The notes under the pieces are model-generated. The model ran no database searches. It was not told the origin of the DNA and saw nothing but the letters and a program-made list of their open reading frames with translations. 64,000 bases of DNA from Haloprofundus halobius (GTDB lineage: Archaea > Halobacteriota > Halobacteria > Halobacteriales > Haloferacaceae): NCBI RefSeq assembly GCF_020097835.1, contig NZ_CP083666.1, positions 2,976,001 to 3,040,000 of the forward strand, in the 5' to 3' direction. A program made the translations under genes and the position numbers. Positions 46,184 to 56,314 of the stretch are shown here, piece after piece (positions within the stretch are counted from its first letter, which is position 1; every line of letters starts with the position of its first letter).

Positions 46184-49100
46184 ATGCAATCTCCACAAGA
46201 CACTCTCGACGCGGCAGTCGGTAGGGCCGCCGAAATCACGTGGTGGAATCGCCGTATGACGAAACTCACAGGCATTGACGGAATCTCGAACGCACAGTCG
46301 TTCGTCTCCGAAGAGCTCATCGAACGAAAGGGTCCGTTCGTCGAGTTCGTCGATGCTCCGAAGTTCCACGAACAGACAGCCGCCGCGTTCCTCGACGAAC
46401 TCGGCTACGACGAAACGATTACAGAGACGATCATCGCCGAGCTGTTCGGTGGTAACGAATCCGGATCGCTGTATCAACACCAAGCCGAGATGATTCGGCA
46501 AATCGAGACGACTAACCGTGACAATATCCTCGCAGTGCCTACGGCAGCTGGTAAGACGGAGGCGTTCTTCCTACCGATTCTCAACTATTGCCTCTCGACA
46601 GACGAGGAAGGGCTGAAGTCGATCATCCTGTATCCAATGAAGACGCTGGGTGTCGACCAGTTGAACCGGTTCATTACCTACCTCGATCACATCAATCGAT
46701 CACGCGATCCTGACGACCGGATTACGATCGGCATCTGGGACTCCGACACCCCACAACGAGTTGGAACACGGAGTTACGAAGTTGAAGAGGGATCGTACAT
46801 CAGAGGTCTCGTTGATCCCCGGGATGAGAGTGAAAAGCTTCGGGTCCTCAGTAACACGAGTGTCGGAACGGACGACAACCAGTACTCGTGGATTCGAGTC
46901 ACCCGCGAGGCCATCCGACAGGGGGTTGATATCCTCCTGACTGTTCCGGAAGCACTCGATTACATGTTCGTCTCGAACAACGACGAGACGAGAGGTCTGC
47001 TCGGTGATAACCCCGGTGATCAACCCCTCAAGCATATCGTCTACGACGAAGCACACGTCTGGAGCGGGATACAGGGGGCGGCAGTCTCGCTCTTGTCCCA
47101 GCGGTTAAAAGCATTTTACGCCGAGAACGATCCGCAGGTGACGATGGTTTCAGCGACAGTCGATAACCCACGATCACTTGCTGCATCACTAGCTGGCGTG
47201 GAGACTGAGCCCGCGGATATCAACGCTGTCGAGTTCACTCCGCGGGGTTTCCGGATCAACGGTGAGCCTTCGTTCGACCGCTTCGCTCCTTGCGATTTGA
47301 GCGACCTCGTCCACGCGCTCGCAGTCGCCGCGCTCGATGTCGAGAACGCTGAAGCTCTCGTTGAGGAGTTGGACGTTGCGAACGGAATTGCAACACTCGC
47401 TGAAGTCGGTCTCGTTGACAGCGACCAACTTACGGTCTCTTCGGATACACCTGAGTGGGCTGTCAAGCCCATTGTGAGAACTGTCGCGGAGCTACGAGAA
47501 CAGGACGAATTCACAGATGCTGACGACGTTCTTCGGTCGAAGTCGGGACGAAGCCGAATCGTAGAGACCGTAATCGAAGAGAGCGGATTCACGAGCGGCT
47601 GGTACGACTACGTCATCGACTCCGTTCCCGAAGTGGCTGCGTTCACCGAGTGGTTCGACACGGGAACGACTGGTGTTGTCGGGTTCAAAGCGTACGATGC
47701 GTTGCTCGAGGACGCCGCAGAACGAGGCGCAGACGTACCGAAGGGTACCGTCGAGACCGTTATGGCGTTCGGTCGACTCGCTGGCATCGTGACCGAGAAG
47801 TACCATGTGTTCCTCAAGCCACCGCACAGGGTCTTCTGGTGTCGTAGATGCGAGAGGCTCACGCGAGACGAACGGTGTTCGGAGTGTGGGGACGCGCTTC
47901 CCGAGGTCCGATTCTGTCGAACCTGTCACGAGCCGTACGTGGAACTCGAAACCGAGGAGGATGAGGTATTCGTACCAATCGACTCGGCGTCACGGTCTGA
48001 GCACTGTCCCGGATGTGGTGGACGTCCAAAGCTCAACGACGTGGGCGTGCCGACATCTTCGCTTCTCTCGTACATGCTGACCGAAGTCTGCCACGTGACT
48101 CCGTCGAAGAAGACCCTCGTCTTTTCCGACTCTCACAGCGCAGCGGAGAGCGTCGGTGACACGATTATCGAGACGGAGTACGGCCTCATGGCGCAGACGC
48201 TCTACCTCGAAGAACTCATCGAGGAGGGTGGAAGGGCCGATAACTACGACCTGTACGTGACGGTCGCATCGCGGCTTCAGTCGGAGTACTGGGACCCGCT
48301 CGTCCAGAACCAGATCGACGAAGACTCTGAGGCGTACAACTTCCTGCAACCGCTCCAGAAGACGATCAGGAACCACGCCGGTCTCTCAAACTGCGATTCG
48401 CTCCTCGATAGCGCACTCGTCACTGGAGACGTCGTCGCCGACCGCTCAGACCCTGTCGAGATGACAGTCGCTCACGAAATGTACAAACAGTTCGTACTGA
48501 ACAACGCGTCGTTCACGTACAACAGAGTCTCGTTCAACGGTCTAACACGGTCGAAGCTTCTCGATAGATTAGACGACCGACTTACACTCGAACGTGGGCG
48601 AATCGACGATATCGTTGACGACGTGCTCGCGGACATGCTCGAAGCGGGTATCGTCTCGATCATGCCCTTCGACGACGTCAAACAATCTGTAGACTCGTCG
48701 AACGCAGACGGTTCCAAGCTCGAAGAGCTTCGGACGTACCTTGAGTCAGCACGAGAGCAAGTCAACCAGATGGGCGTTCTCGACGAGCCGGCTGATAGCG
48801 GTATCTTCACTAGGATTATCACGAAGGACCGTTCTGAACTCGTTCTTCTCTCGGAAGTCGCGTTCTGCGAGGAGTGCTATTCGTCACATCCGGTGACCCA
48901 AGATGGGGATGCAGTTGACCGCTGTCAGCATTGCGGTAATCCGATCTACGTGTACCGCCGGTTCTCCGAGACGAGTGACGGCACGCTCACCGCAACGCCT
49001 GGCTACGCTGATGTCGACTCAGAGTGGGAGTACGCCCTCGACCACTGGGCACACGACGTAACGCGACCGATTCAGAACGGGCAATCTCCAGAGTTCGTAA

Positions 49101-50917
49101 CAGTCGGGATCCATAAAGGGAACATCCCGCACACCGTCCGGGGGGCAATTGAGGAGAGTTTCCGGAAGGAAGACCCCGACGTAAACATCGTGAGTTCGAC
49201 ACCGACGATGGAACTCGGTGTGGACATCGGGAGCCTCGACACAGTCGCTCAAGTCGGAGTCCCGCCGACGCTGACGAACTACGTACAGCGGTCGGGGCGT
49301 ACGGGACGGACGCGGGGTAGTTCTTCGCTCGTCATGACCGTCGTTCGTGGCCAGCACCCTGTCGACGGGCACTACTACGCCAACCTCGACAGCTACCTCG
49401 GTGGCTTCGAACCAGTCCGTGTCCCCCATCCGTACGATTTCGACGAACTACTCGCCGGTCACGTCGCGACCGAAGTGTTCGCCTACCTCGCGCGGAACCC
49501 ACACGAGACGAACGTCTTCATGCGTATGTACAGCATTCCGGAACCCGAACGTGAGAATCTTACCAAGTTTGTCTCTGCCGTCCAGGAGCGGCTCGGAATT
49601 CTTACGGAGTTCATCACGGAAGAGAGAGCAGATGTTCTTCGTGAGCACGTCGACGAAGTGTTCGGTGAACGCGGCGTCGAGGTGTTCGATCGAATCTTCT
49701 TGGACGGGGGACCACTCTCTCTGTCGACTCGTAGCGAACAGACGTTCGGTCGGCTGCGAACTATGTCGAGCGGTGCGACGGCGAATCGTGACCTCACGCA
49801 GAATGCGAGCCGACTCGACCAGTGGCTCGACAGACTCGGCTACCTCGCCAACTATCGGTCGTTCGGTCAATCCTTCCCAGTCAAGTTCAGCGGGTACAGT
49901 GACGAGATCTCGTTCGAGAGTAGCGGACGACTTTACGACATGTACCCCGGTGAGGAGAACGACCTCGGAGCGTTAGTCACTCTCCACGGAACTGACTACC
50001 TCGTCGGCGACGTCCGCGGAACTCCAACGGCGCTCGCCGAGGTCGCCATCTGCGACAACGAGGAGTGTGACCGTCGCTTCCAGAGTTACGATACCAGTGA
50101 AGTAGAATGCCCCCACTGTGATTCGGAGCTCAAGACGACCGAGGTTCACGGAATTGCCAACGTAGAGTGTCAACTCGCCCGTGGGGCACAGAGTGGTTGG
50201 CGGACACACGGCCAGATGTCGACGTACATCGAAACCATCGACGACGGGGGGATGGAGACGAAGGAGACGACACTCTTCGGGCTTCCGTGTGAAGTCGAAT
50301 ACGGGCAGTACGAAATCACCGACTTCGTCTACGCCTTCGAACGAGGTCACTCGACCAGTCCGGATACCACGGTCATCCGGTCTGAAGCGCTGATCGAAGA
50401 GGACGAGAGTGAGACCTCGTCGTCGAGTGGTCTTTCGTGGCGTGACCGCCTCAACGAGGCGGAGGCACAGAAGTACCGCCCAGTAGGGCAACAGTACCAC
50501 ACTCAGGGGCTCACCCTTCGATTCGACCGCAAAGCACTCGAAGAACGCTACAACCACGTGAGCCACGACACGAAATCATGGCCACAGGCGCTCACCAGCT
50601 TGGAACAAGCGCTTCAGCGTGCTGTTGCGATTGTTGCCGAATGTGACCGTAGTGACTTCCGGATCAAATCGACGACGACTGGCGACACCGTAAAAATCTC
50701 CCTGGTCGACAGTCGGCAAGGTGGTAACGGCATCACGTGGCGCGTCCAAGAGAGCCTCACTCAGGTTGGAGCACGGGTCGACGAAATCGCCGACTGCGAC
50801 TGTGTCTCCTACTGCGACGAGTGTCTCCTCCTCTCGCGGACGCCGGCTCACTACCTCGAGAACGACTTGCTCGACCACCGGTCACTCGCTGCAATCATCG
50901 GGGTGGCGAGCGCGTGA
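46184..50917 (+). CDS. Very large DEAD/DEAH helicase with zinc fingers and DUF1998 C-terminus
   Basis: This 1577-aa helicase has motif I PTAAGKTEAF (about 120), DEAH in VYDEAHVWSG (about 286), SATVDN (about 322), STPTMELGVDIG (about 1005) and QRSGRTGRTRG (about 1035). Three zinc-binding areas are visible: CRRCERL... CSECGD... CRTC... CPGCGG (about 550-612), CEECY... CQHCGN (about 898-920), and CDNEECD... CPHCDS (about 1290-1313). The end (about 1455-1565), with SRQGGNGITW and CDCVSYCDECLLL, is a DUF1998/MrfA-type zinc-binding domain. Related helicases occur in DISARM, Druantia and dpd systems. The stop overlaps the next gene by 4 bases. Likely an ATP-driven DNA translocase that unwinds targets for the nucleases. 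Confidence 0.88.
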   Translation: MQSPQDTLDAAVGRAAEITWWNRRMTKLTGIDGISNAQSFVSEELIERKGPFVEFVDAPKFHEQTAAAFLDELGYDETITETIIAELFGGNESGSLYQHQAEMIRQIETTNRDNILAVPTAAGKTEAFFLPILNYCLSTDEEGLKSIILYPMKTLGVDQLNRFITYLDHINRSRDPDDRITIGIWDSDTPQRVGTRSYEVEEGSYIRGLVDPRDESEKLRVLSNTSVGTDDNQYSWIRVTREAIRQGVDILLTVPEALDYMFVSNNDETRGLLGDNPGDQPLKHIVYDEAHVWSGIQGAAVSLLSQRLKAFYAENDPQVTMVSATVDNPRSLAASLAGVETEPADINAVEFTPRGFRINGEPSFDRFAPCDLSDLVHALAVAALDVENAEALVEELDVANGIATLAEVGLVDSDQLTVSSDTPEWAVKPIVRTVAELREQDEFTDADDVLRSKSGRSRIVETVIEESGFTSGWYDYVIDSVPEVAAFTEWFDTGTTGVVGFKAYDALLEDAAERGADVPKGTVETVMAFGRLAGIVTEKYHVFLKPPHRVFWCRRCERLTRDERCSECGDALPEVRFCRTCHEPYVELETEEDEVFVPIDSASRSEHCPGCGGRPKLNDVGVPTSSLLSYMLTEVCHVTPSKKTLVFSDSHSAAESVGDTIIETEYGLMAQTLYLEELIEEGGRADNYDLYVTVASRLQSEYWDPLVQNQIDEDSEAYNFLQPLQKTIRNHAGLSNCDSLLDSALVTGDVVADRSDPVEMTVAHEMYKQFVLNNASFTYNRVSFNGLTRSKLLDRLDDRLTLERGRIDDIVDDVLADMLEAGIVSIMPFDDVKQSVDSSNADGSKLEELRTYLESAREQVNQMGVLDEPADSGIFTRIITKDRSELVLLSEVAFCEECYSSHPVTQDGDAVDRCQHCGNPIYVYRRFSETSDGTLTATPGYADVDSEWEYALDHWAHDVTRPIQNGQSPEFVTVGIHKGNIPHTVRGAIEESFRKEDPDVNIVSSTPTMELGVDIGSLDTVAQVGVPPTLTNYVQRSGRTGRTRGSSSLVMTVVRGQHPVDGHYYANLDSYLGGFEPVRVPHPYDFDELLAGHVATEVFAYLARNPHETNVFMRMYSIPEPERENLTKFVSAVQERLGILTEFITEERADVLREHVDEVFGERGVEVFDRIFLDGGPLSLSTRSEQTFGRLRTMSSGATANRDLTQNASRLDQWLDRLGYLANYRSFGQSFPVKFSGYSDEISFESSGRLYDMYPGEENDLGALVTLHGTDYLVGDVRGTPTALAEVAICDNEECDRRFQSYDTSEVECPHCDSELKTTEVHGIANVECQLARGAQSGWRTHGQMSTYIETIDDGGMETKETTLFGLPCEVEYGQYEITDFVYAFERGHSTSPDTTVIRSEALIEEDESETSSSSGLSWRDRLNEAEAQKYRPVGQQYHTQGLTLRFDRKALEERYNHVSHDTKSWPQALTSLEQALQRAVAIVAECDRSDFRIKSTTTGDTVKISLVDSRQGGNGITWRVQESLTQVGARVDEIADCDCVSYCDECLLLSRTPAHYLENDLLDHRSLAAIIGVASA

Positions 50918-51846
50918 AGCTTGCTGCGGTCAAACGTCGTCTCGAGGCGAACGAAGTCGCCTTCATCCACGACCCAGAGGGTAGTGTCCACTTCTGGAAA
51001 CTCCGTTCACTCCCGGCGCTTCAGCACCTCGGCGTCGGAGATTTCACGTATCCAACGTCGTGGCGACAACTGAAGCAGACGTGGGAGTACGAAAAAGGAG
51101 GGCGGCAGTACGAGTTCCCTGGATGCGACTACCACGTCGTCGGGAATATGGACCTCACAGCTGACGATAATCTCGCCGTAGTCACGACGAGCTACTACGA
51201 GCATCAGACGAAGTATTCGATCAAACAACTGGTGGATCGATACACCGTCAGCGAGGGGACGCTAGTCGTCGTCGCGGACGACCGCACGTTTCAACCCGTC
51301 GGCGGAACTCGTCCGCTATACCAAGAGCAATTTGTCGACCGTGTCGGGTCGTACGAACGTGTCTACGAGGCAATCGAAGAGTCGTACGCCGACGCCGGCT
51401 GGCAGCTCCCGCTTCGAGATACGAAGAACCTCTTCGCACAGGACAATGCAGTTCTCTACAAGTTCGTAGAGGGGACTCGCCTCACGACTGTCGAGGAGCT
51501 CCTCGATGTGTTACCGGATGCGCCTTATCTGCCAATGTACGGGACCTTCTGTGAAATCTTCGCGGCAGCAGATGCACAGGGGAGTGGGCCACTCGAGAAT
51601 GACGACAAAATCGAGGCGCTAGGTGGGTGGCTCAGACGACGCATCGAGTGGGACCGTCAGGAGAGCATCCAAATCGCGCGAGAACTGAATCGGGCTGTCG
51701 CTGATGACGTCGAAACGTTCGATCTTTCGTATGCAGCGCGGAGCCCCAAACATCGAAAAGCGAAAGAGGCGGCGAGAGAATTGACTCCCGAAGAGAATGA
51801 CATCGAATCGAAATATCACGACTGGTTAACGAACGATCTACCATGA
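50914..51846 (+). CDS. Hypothetical protein of the helicase operon
   Basis: GTG at 50914 overlaps the previous stop (GTGA), so I use this start (310 aa) rather than the longer open frame. The sequence is mixed alpha/beta with HDPEGSVHFWKL near the start, a long strand-rich core (VVGNMDLTADDNLAVVTTSYY... GTLVVVADDRTFQPVGG) and a charged helical tail. No catalytic motif, zinc site or nucleotide-binding loop is seen. Its stop overlaps the next ATG (ATGA). The tight coupling to the helicase implies a shared complex. Not recognised; candidate small partner subunit. Confidence 0.75.
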   Translation: MKLAAVKRRLEANEVAFIHDPEGSVHFWKLRSLPALQHLGVGDFTYPTSWRQLKQTWEYEKGGRQYEFPGCDYHVVGNMDLTADDNLAVVTTSYYEHQTKYSIKQLVDRYTVSEGTLVVVADDRTFQPVGGTRPLYQEQFVDRVGSYERVYEAIEESYADAGWQLPLRDTKNLFAQDNAVLYKFVEGTRLTTVEELLDVLPDAPYLPMYGTFCEIFAAADAQGSGPLENDDKIEALGGWLRRRIEWDRQESIQIARELNRAVADDVETFDLSYAARSPKHRKAKEAARELTPEENDIESKYHDWLTNDLP

Positions 51847-52670
51847 GCGAAACTGAAGGTTACATACTGAACACGGTACAGACACCGGCGCCATTACAGA
51901 CCGTCTATCGATCGATCAAGCGCGGCAACACGACGAAAGAGTCAGTCCAAGACGATACTGACCTTCCAGAGAATCTCCTCTCGCAAGGGTTTGGAGGCCT
52001 ACAACAGATCGGTCTAATCGGGCGCGAGGAGCCCGACTACTACACCGTCGACTACCCCTGGGAGACCGGAGATGACGATTTGAACTTTCGTCTGGCCGCC
52101 CTTCACCAGCTCGCGTCGAATGCAACGCCGGACAGCTGGGGGAAACAGTCAGTCGTCCTGCTGAACTACCAATATTTGCTCGAAGAGAACATTCAGACGT
52201 TCAAGTCAAATTCCGAATCCACTTATTCCCGAATGAATCGCTTCGCGAGAGAGCGAGGGTACGAACCCCGCTCTCAACAGGGCCCAATTGAGATGAATGA
52301 GCCTAAAATGATCAACTGGTCCCGCTTAGCGAGGTTTCTGGGTCTCATCTACAAAGCCAGTGGTCGTGTCTATACGACGTATCCAGATGAAGAGTTGGTT
52401 TTCGAGTCAATCAGACTCGCCTCGAACGCCGCTGGCCGTGAGAGAATCACGATCCAGTTCTACGAAGAGTGGCTCAACGACAATTTGCTCCTCGTAGACA
52501 TGGGCCCAGATGGTGTTCCTGCCCCGCTCTCGCGTGTTCTGTTCAACCTTGTCGCAAACGACCGGATTAGAATCATCGAGTCAGGGGACGCTGGGGCAAT
52601 CAATCTCCAACAGGTTCCCCTTCGACGAGGGATCGACAGTCAGGCAAACTCTATCGAGGTACTCTCATGA
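51843..52670 (+). CDS. Possible winged-helix subunit of the operon (DpdG-like by position)
   Basis: This 275-aa protein begins with a winged-helix-like segment (residues about 5-65: LQTVYRSIKRGNTTKESVQDDTDLPENLLSQGFGGLQQIGLI). The rest is helical with an RLARFLGLIYKASGR segment near 165 and a second possible winged helix at the C-terminus (VPAPLSRVLFNLVANDRIRIIES). It overlaps both neighbours by 4 bases. Its place directly before a large P-loop ATPase recalls the DpdG-DpdH gene order of bacterial dpd clusters. That match is from memory of gene order only, not sequence. Confidence 0.7.
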   Translation: MSETEGYILNTVQTPAPLQTVYRSIKRGNTTKESVQDDTDLPENLLSQGFGGLQQIGLIGREEPDYYTVDYPWETGDDDLNFRLAALHQLASNATPDSWGKQSVVLLNYQYLLEENIQTFKSNSESTYSRMNRFARERGYEPRSQQGPIEMNEPKMINWSRLARFLGLIYKASGRVYTTYPDEELVFESIRLASNAAGRERITIQFYEEWLNDNLLLVDMGPDGVPAPLSRVLFNLVANDRIRIIESGDAGAINLQQVPLRRGIDSQANSIEVLS

Positions 52671-55603
52671 GCAACTATGCGACACCGGTAGAGAGTGAGA
52701 ACGGACGCTGTCCTCACTTCGATGCGGTCGATGAAAAGACGCTACGAAGACTCTTCAGCAAGGTCGCTGCCGTTCGGTCTGAGGACTACGACCTCTTTTC
52801 GTTCACACACCGTCCGATGGAGGTGTACGACGGGTCCGACCCACGCGCTGAACGGACAGTGAGCGAGGACCACGTCTACAGGCAATTCTCCGAAGAACGA
52901 GAGGGGAACTTCGTCGTCGTTATCGAAGGTGTAGTTGGAACGGGTAAATCCGAACTCTGCGCGTATCTCTCGCACCGGCTCGAAACAGAGGACGACCGGC
53001 CAACTCTTCACATCGACAAGAACGACGACCTGATGACGATCCTCTCCGATCGTATTCCCGAATTCTACGAGGAACACTTCGGTGAGGAACTTCCGGGTGC
53101 GAGCGAGTTCAAGAACCTCAAATCAGACATCGAACACAACCCACAGACGGTCGCTAACAATGCAACGTCTGGTGCAATCTTGAATCTCCGACGGTTGGAC
53201 TACGAAGTCGAGACGACCGCAGACCAAGAGAACGAGATCCGTGATTACGTCGCGGACAAACTCGTACAACTCGTCCAGCGAGGAGAGTACGACCGGAAAG
53301 TCCAGTTCGTCGGCGAGAAGGAGTTCGAACAGAACGATTACTTACAGATCTTCGAAGGCGATATTCAATCCAGTGAGGCGGCGAGCGCCTTCGATGCAGA
53401 GCTCTGGCGAGAGATTCGAGATCGGTACGACACCGCCTCACTAGATCAAGTCCTAGAGCGAGTCGGTGAACGATTCGAGGATACACGTCCAGTACTCGTC
53501 TTCGAGGACTTCTCGATCGCTGCGATGGAAGCAAAGAAGCTCCGGAATTATATGGAGCGTGATAAAACGAGTGACAACTGGGACTTCATCATTGCCGGTA
53601 CGCACGACTCGACGGAAGTTCTCCACACACAGACTGCGGGAGACCGTTTCGAGTTCTACCAAACGAACACCCCTAACTCCAACAGTGTACCTTTCCTCAC
53701 CGAACAAACAGCGGTGGACTTCGTTCGGCCATATCTCGGCTATATAAAGAATCACGACGAGAGTGTTCGGTACGACCGAGACGACGACTCGTTCGACCTG
53801 AAATCTGCACCGGCAGGATCGATCTGCGCCGGGTGCGGATTCTGCGACGAGTCATTCCGCGATCTCTTCCCGTTCAACGAACCGTTCCTCCGGAGAATCT
53901 ACACGAGCCTCGAAGAAGATCAACAGTCGCCGCGCGAGTTGATCATGGTCGTGTTCGAAGTTCTTCGGGATTTCTACGACGGAATCATCGAAGTACCGTC
54001 AAGCGCTGATGTTCTCAAGCCGCTCCGGAACACCGTTTCCGTCGCAGACGCCGTCTACGACGAAGCTGAGGAGTACGCTGACTTGGCGAAGTGGTACGGC
54101 GTCGAAGAGGATACCGTAGTAGTCATCGACCGAAAATTTGTCGATGCCTTTGGCCTGTCTGTCGACGGACTCCCCGATGAGATTGAAGTTGGTTCTCAGG
54201 AGGTGCGCGTAAACAAAACTGGTGGCACTAACCCTCCACCAGAGGGATGTCCAAACTGTCATGCACCAGTGTCGAAGTTTATCACTGAATCTGATGGGAC
54301 AATTAAATGCGGCGAATGCAGTGAAATAATAAGTAGGGGGCGTAGCTCTCTTGAGATAAAGGTAGAAGAGGCGAAACAAGAGGTCGACTCTTGGCTCGAA
54401 AAACCTCGAAAGTACCCAGACACGAATATGTATATTCGGCGGGGGCTCAGAGACCTTCTAAAGGATCTCACTGACGACTTCAGACTCTACGAGGGCCAGC
54501 CCCTGCGATACAATCTCAGCAGCGAAAAAGCCCCGTACGTCTACCCGGACTCGAACGATGCACCTCAGTGGGATCAAATCCTCCTCAATCGGGAGGATTT
54601 CCAGCGGTCAGACCTCCGGCAGTTAGTTGAATTTGGCGTTCGGCGAGTTGAGAAGCCACGAAGCGCCAACTACGAGAAGATGCGTGAGCGCATCGGCACG
54701 CAATTAACTGGATACGCAAAACGGTGGCGTCAGCGTATCTTCGAAACACAGCTCGATAATGAGAACGTGTTGTACAAGCAACACGCACAACTGAATTTCT
54801 CTGACTTCCTGCTCGCGTCGTACGCGACGCTCGTTCTTCTCGACGACCCAACGAAGCCAGTAACCGCCGAACGACTCAACGAACGGTACCAAAGCGATGA
54901 GGACCTCTCACTTGATTCGGACCTTAAAAAGGCGCTAAAAGGAGTAGTCGACAAAGCTGACTATCCCCACTTCTCGAATGCGATGGAAGACGCAGCGTAC
55001 GTCGAATCACTAGTTGGAGAGATCTTCGGCGTTTCTGCAAGCGCCCTTGACGTGCCGAAAGTTCGTCGACGGTTGGACCGTAACCCACCATACAAAGTGT
55101 TACAGATGCTCGGTCGCGGCTACATTCAGAACATCGAGGCACGAGTTCGGTTCGAAACCGGACACAACGTCAAGGACTTCGCAGATACGATGTACGACGT
55201 GCGGAAGGTACTCGACGAGGTTGTGAAGCGAGGATACGACGATGAGACGGTGGACTACGTTACATCGACCGTAGAAGGGACAGATATGGACCGAGTCGGC
55301 GAAATATACGATAGCCTGCGAACATACGATGGTGTCGACGCAGAGTTCCGTGAGGCGCTCGGGAAGGTCTGTCGCCACTCGAACGAGGACGTCGTGGCTG
55401 CGGGGGAGACCGCTCGACTCGCCCATGAGTTATCGTCTGGAGACAACTTCGATCAGATTACAGCTGCTCTCGCAAGTCAGAAGCTCTCGAACCTCAAGGT
55501 AGTTACGCGCTTCCGAGAGGTCCCCTTTGCAGGCAAGGGAGGAAGTAGCGGCGACTCGATCGGTGGCCTGTTCCAGGAGGTGAGTTCGCACTATGTCGAG
55601 TAA
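52667..55603 (+). CDS. Large P-loop ATPase with zinc sites (DpdH-like by context)
   Basis: This 978-aa protein has a P-loop GVVGTGKSE (about 89-97) and a Walker B VLVFEDFS (about 276), marking a STAND/AAA-like ATPase. CAGCGFC (about 387) is one metal site. A second, CPNCHAPV... CGECSE (about 527-550), lies in a stretch whose DNA is much richer in A/T than the rest of the gene (54190-54380). The C-terminal half is helical without known motifs. It is coupled by 4 bases to the 275-aa protein before it and overlaps the coiled-coil gene after it by 11 bases. Likely an energy-dependent sensor or loader of the restriction complex. Confidence 0.8.
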   Translation: MSNYATPVESENGRCPHFDAVDEKTLRRLFSKVAAVRSEDYDLFSFTHRPMEVYDGSDPRAERTVSEDHVYRQFSEEREGNFVVVIEGVVGTGKSELCAYLSHRLETEDDRPTLHIDKNDDLMTILSDRIPEFYEEHFGEELPGASEFKNLKSDIEHNPQTVANNATSGAILNLRRLDYEVETTADQENEIRDYVADKLVQLVQRGEYDRKVQFVGEKEFEQNDYLQIFEGDIQSSEAASAFDAELWREIRDRYDTASLDQVLERVGERFEDTRPVLVFEDFSIAAMEAKKLRNYMERDKTSDNWDFIIAGTHDSTEVLHTQTAGDRFEFYQTNTPNSNSVPFLTEQTAVDFVRPYLGYIKNHDESVRYDRDDDSFDLKSAPAGSICAGCGFCDESFRDLFPFNEPFLRRIYTSLEEDQQSPRELIMVVFEVLRDFYDGIIEVPSSADVLKPLRNTVSVADAVYDEAEEYADLAKWYGVEEDTVVVIDRKFVDAFGLSVDGLPDEIEVGSQEVRVNKTGGTNPPPEGCPNCHAPVSKFITESDGTIKCGECSEIISRGRSSLEIKVEEAKQEVDSWLEKPRKYPDTNMYIRRGLRDLLKDLTDDFRLYEGQPLRYNLSSEKAPYVYPDSNDAPQWDQILLNREDFQRSDLRQLVEFGVRRVEKPRSANYEKMRERIGTQLTGYAKRWRQRIFETQLDNENVLYKQHAQLNFSDFLLASYATLVLLDDPTKPVTAERLNERYQSDEDLSLDSDLKKALKGVVDKADYPHFSNAMEDAAYVESLVGEIFGVSASALDVPKVRRRLDRNPPYKVLQMLGRGYIQNIEARVRFETGHNVKDFADTMYDVRKVLDEVVKRGYDDETVDYVTSTVEGTDMDRVGEIYDSLRTYDGVDAEFREALGKVCRHSNEDVVAAGETARLAHELSSGDNFDQITAALASQKLSNLKVVTRFREVPFAGKGGSSGDSIGGLFQEVSSHYVE

Positions 55604-56270
55604 ATCGTTCGAGCAGAGGCTTGAGAAGGTTTACAAGAAGTATCAACACAGCGAACTCGAAAACCGGTTGAACGATGTCGCCCAGACGATGGAAGAGACG
55701 GTCCTTCAGCGGGTTCTCGCTGAGGAGTTCCTTCATACGGACATCGAAATCGACGAGAGAGCAAAAGAAGCCGTCGAAGATGCGAAAGCACACCTGAACG
55801 ACGGCGACCTCGATTCACTCTCGGAGGAGATTGAGGAGTTAGAGCAGATGGTCGACGAAGAGGAGCGTAAGGTAGACAACCGTATCCAGGAAGCCCGAAT
55901 CTCGATGTCGAAGAAGATGAACGGGATGCAGCGGTTGAACCAGCGTGTCGAGCGAGTTAGCGAAATTAAGCTGGAATCAATTGCTAGTCTTCTCGACGAC
56001 TGGAATTGGAAAGAGCAGGTCTACCGCAACGACGACGCAGCTATCGAGACGCTCAAAGACCGTTCCCGTGAGTACGGTTCTGACATGCGACGGTTCTACG
56101 AAGAAGCGAAAGCAGATCTCTTCGGACCGTACAAGGACACTCCGCTGGAGGGAATCGTGGACGGTCTACTCGACGATGAGCGCTTTGCACTTGACGACTT
56201 GAGCGACGCCCAACTCCAACAACTCCGAGACTCGGACTTGGAAGAGCACGTAGAGTTGTCACTATCGTAG
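55593..56270 (+). CDS. Coiled-coil protein, last gene of the operon
   Basis: This 225-aa protein is almost entirely helical and highly charged, with strong heptad-like patterns at about residues 60-140 (LDSLSEEIEELEQMVDEEERKVDNRIQEA). It has no cysteines or catalytic motif. It starts 11 bases inside the ATPase gene, so it is surely co-expressed. It may be a dimerising adaptor in the ATPase complex, comparable by position to the small gene after dpdH in bacterial clusters. Its end is convergent with the TGT gene, with 44 bp between. Confidence 0.75.
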   Translation: MSSKSFEQRLEKVYKKYQHSELENRLNDVAQTMEETVLQRVLAEEFLHTDIEIDERAKEAVEDAKAHLNDGDLDSLSEEIEELEQMVDEEERKVDNRIQEARISMSKKMNGMQRLNQRVERVSEIKLESIASLLDDWNWKEQVYRNDDAAIETLKDRSREYGSDMRRFYEEAKADLFGPYKDTPLEGIVDGLLDDERFALDDLSDAQLQQLRDSDLEEHVELSLS

Positions 56271-56314
56271 CGGCCATCTGTAGAAATCCTTTCTTCATCC
56301 CTGACTCGCGTGGA

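Noticed and set aside
28828-56270. DISARM or Druantia as the identity of the helicase cluster
   Set aside because: The DUF1998 helicases and PLD nuclease fit those systems, but no DISARM-type methylase lies in the cluster and the paralogous TGT enzymes point to a dpd-like system instead.
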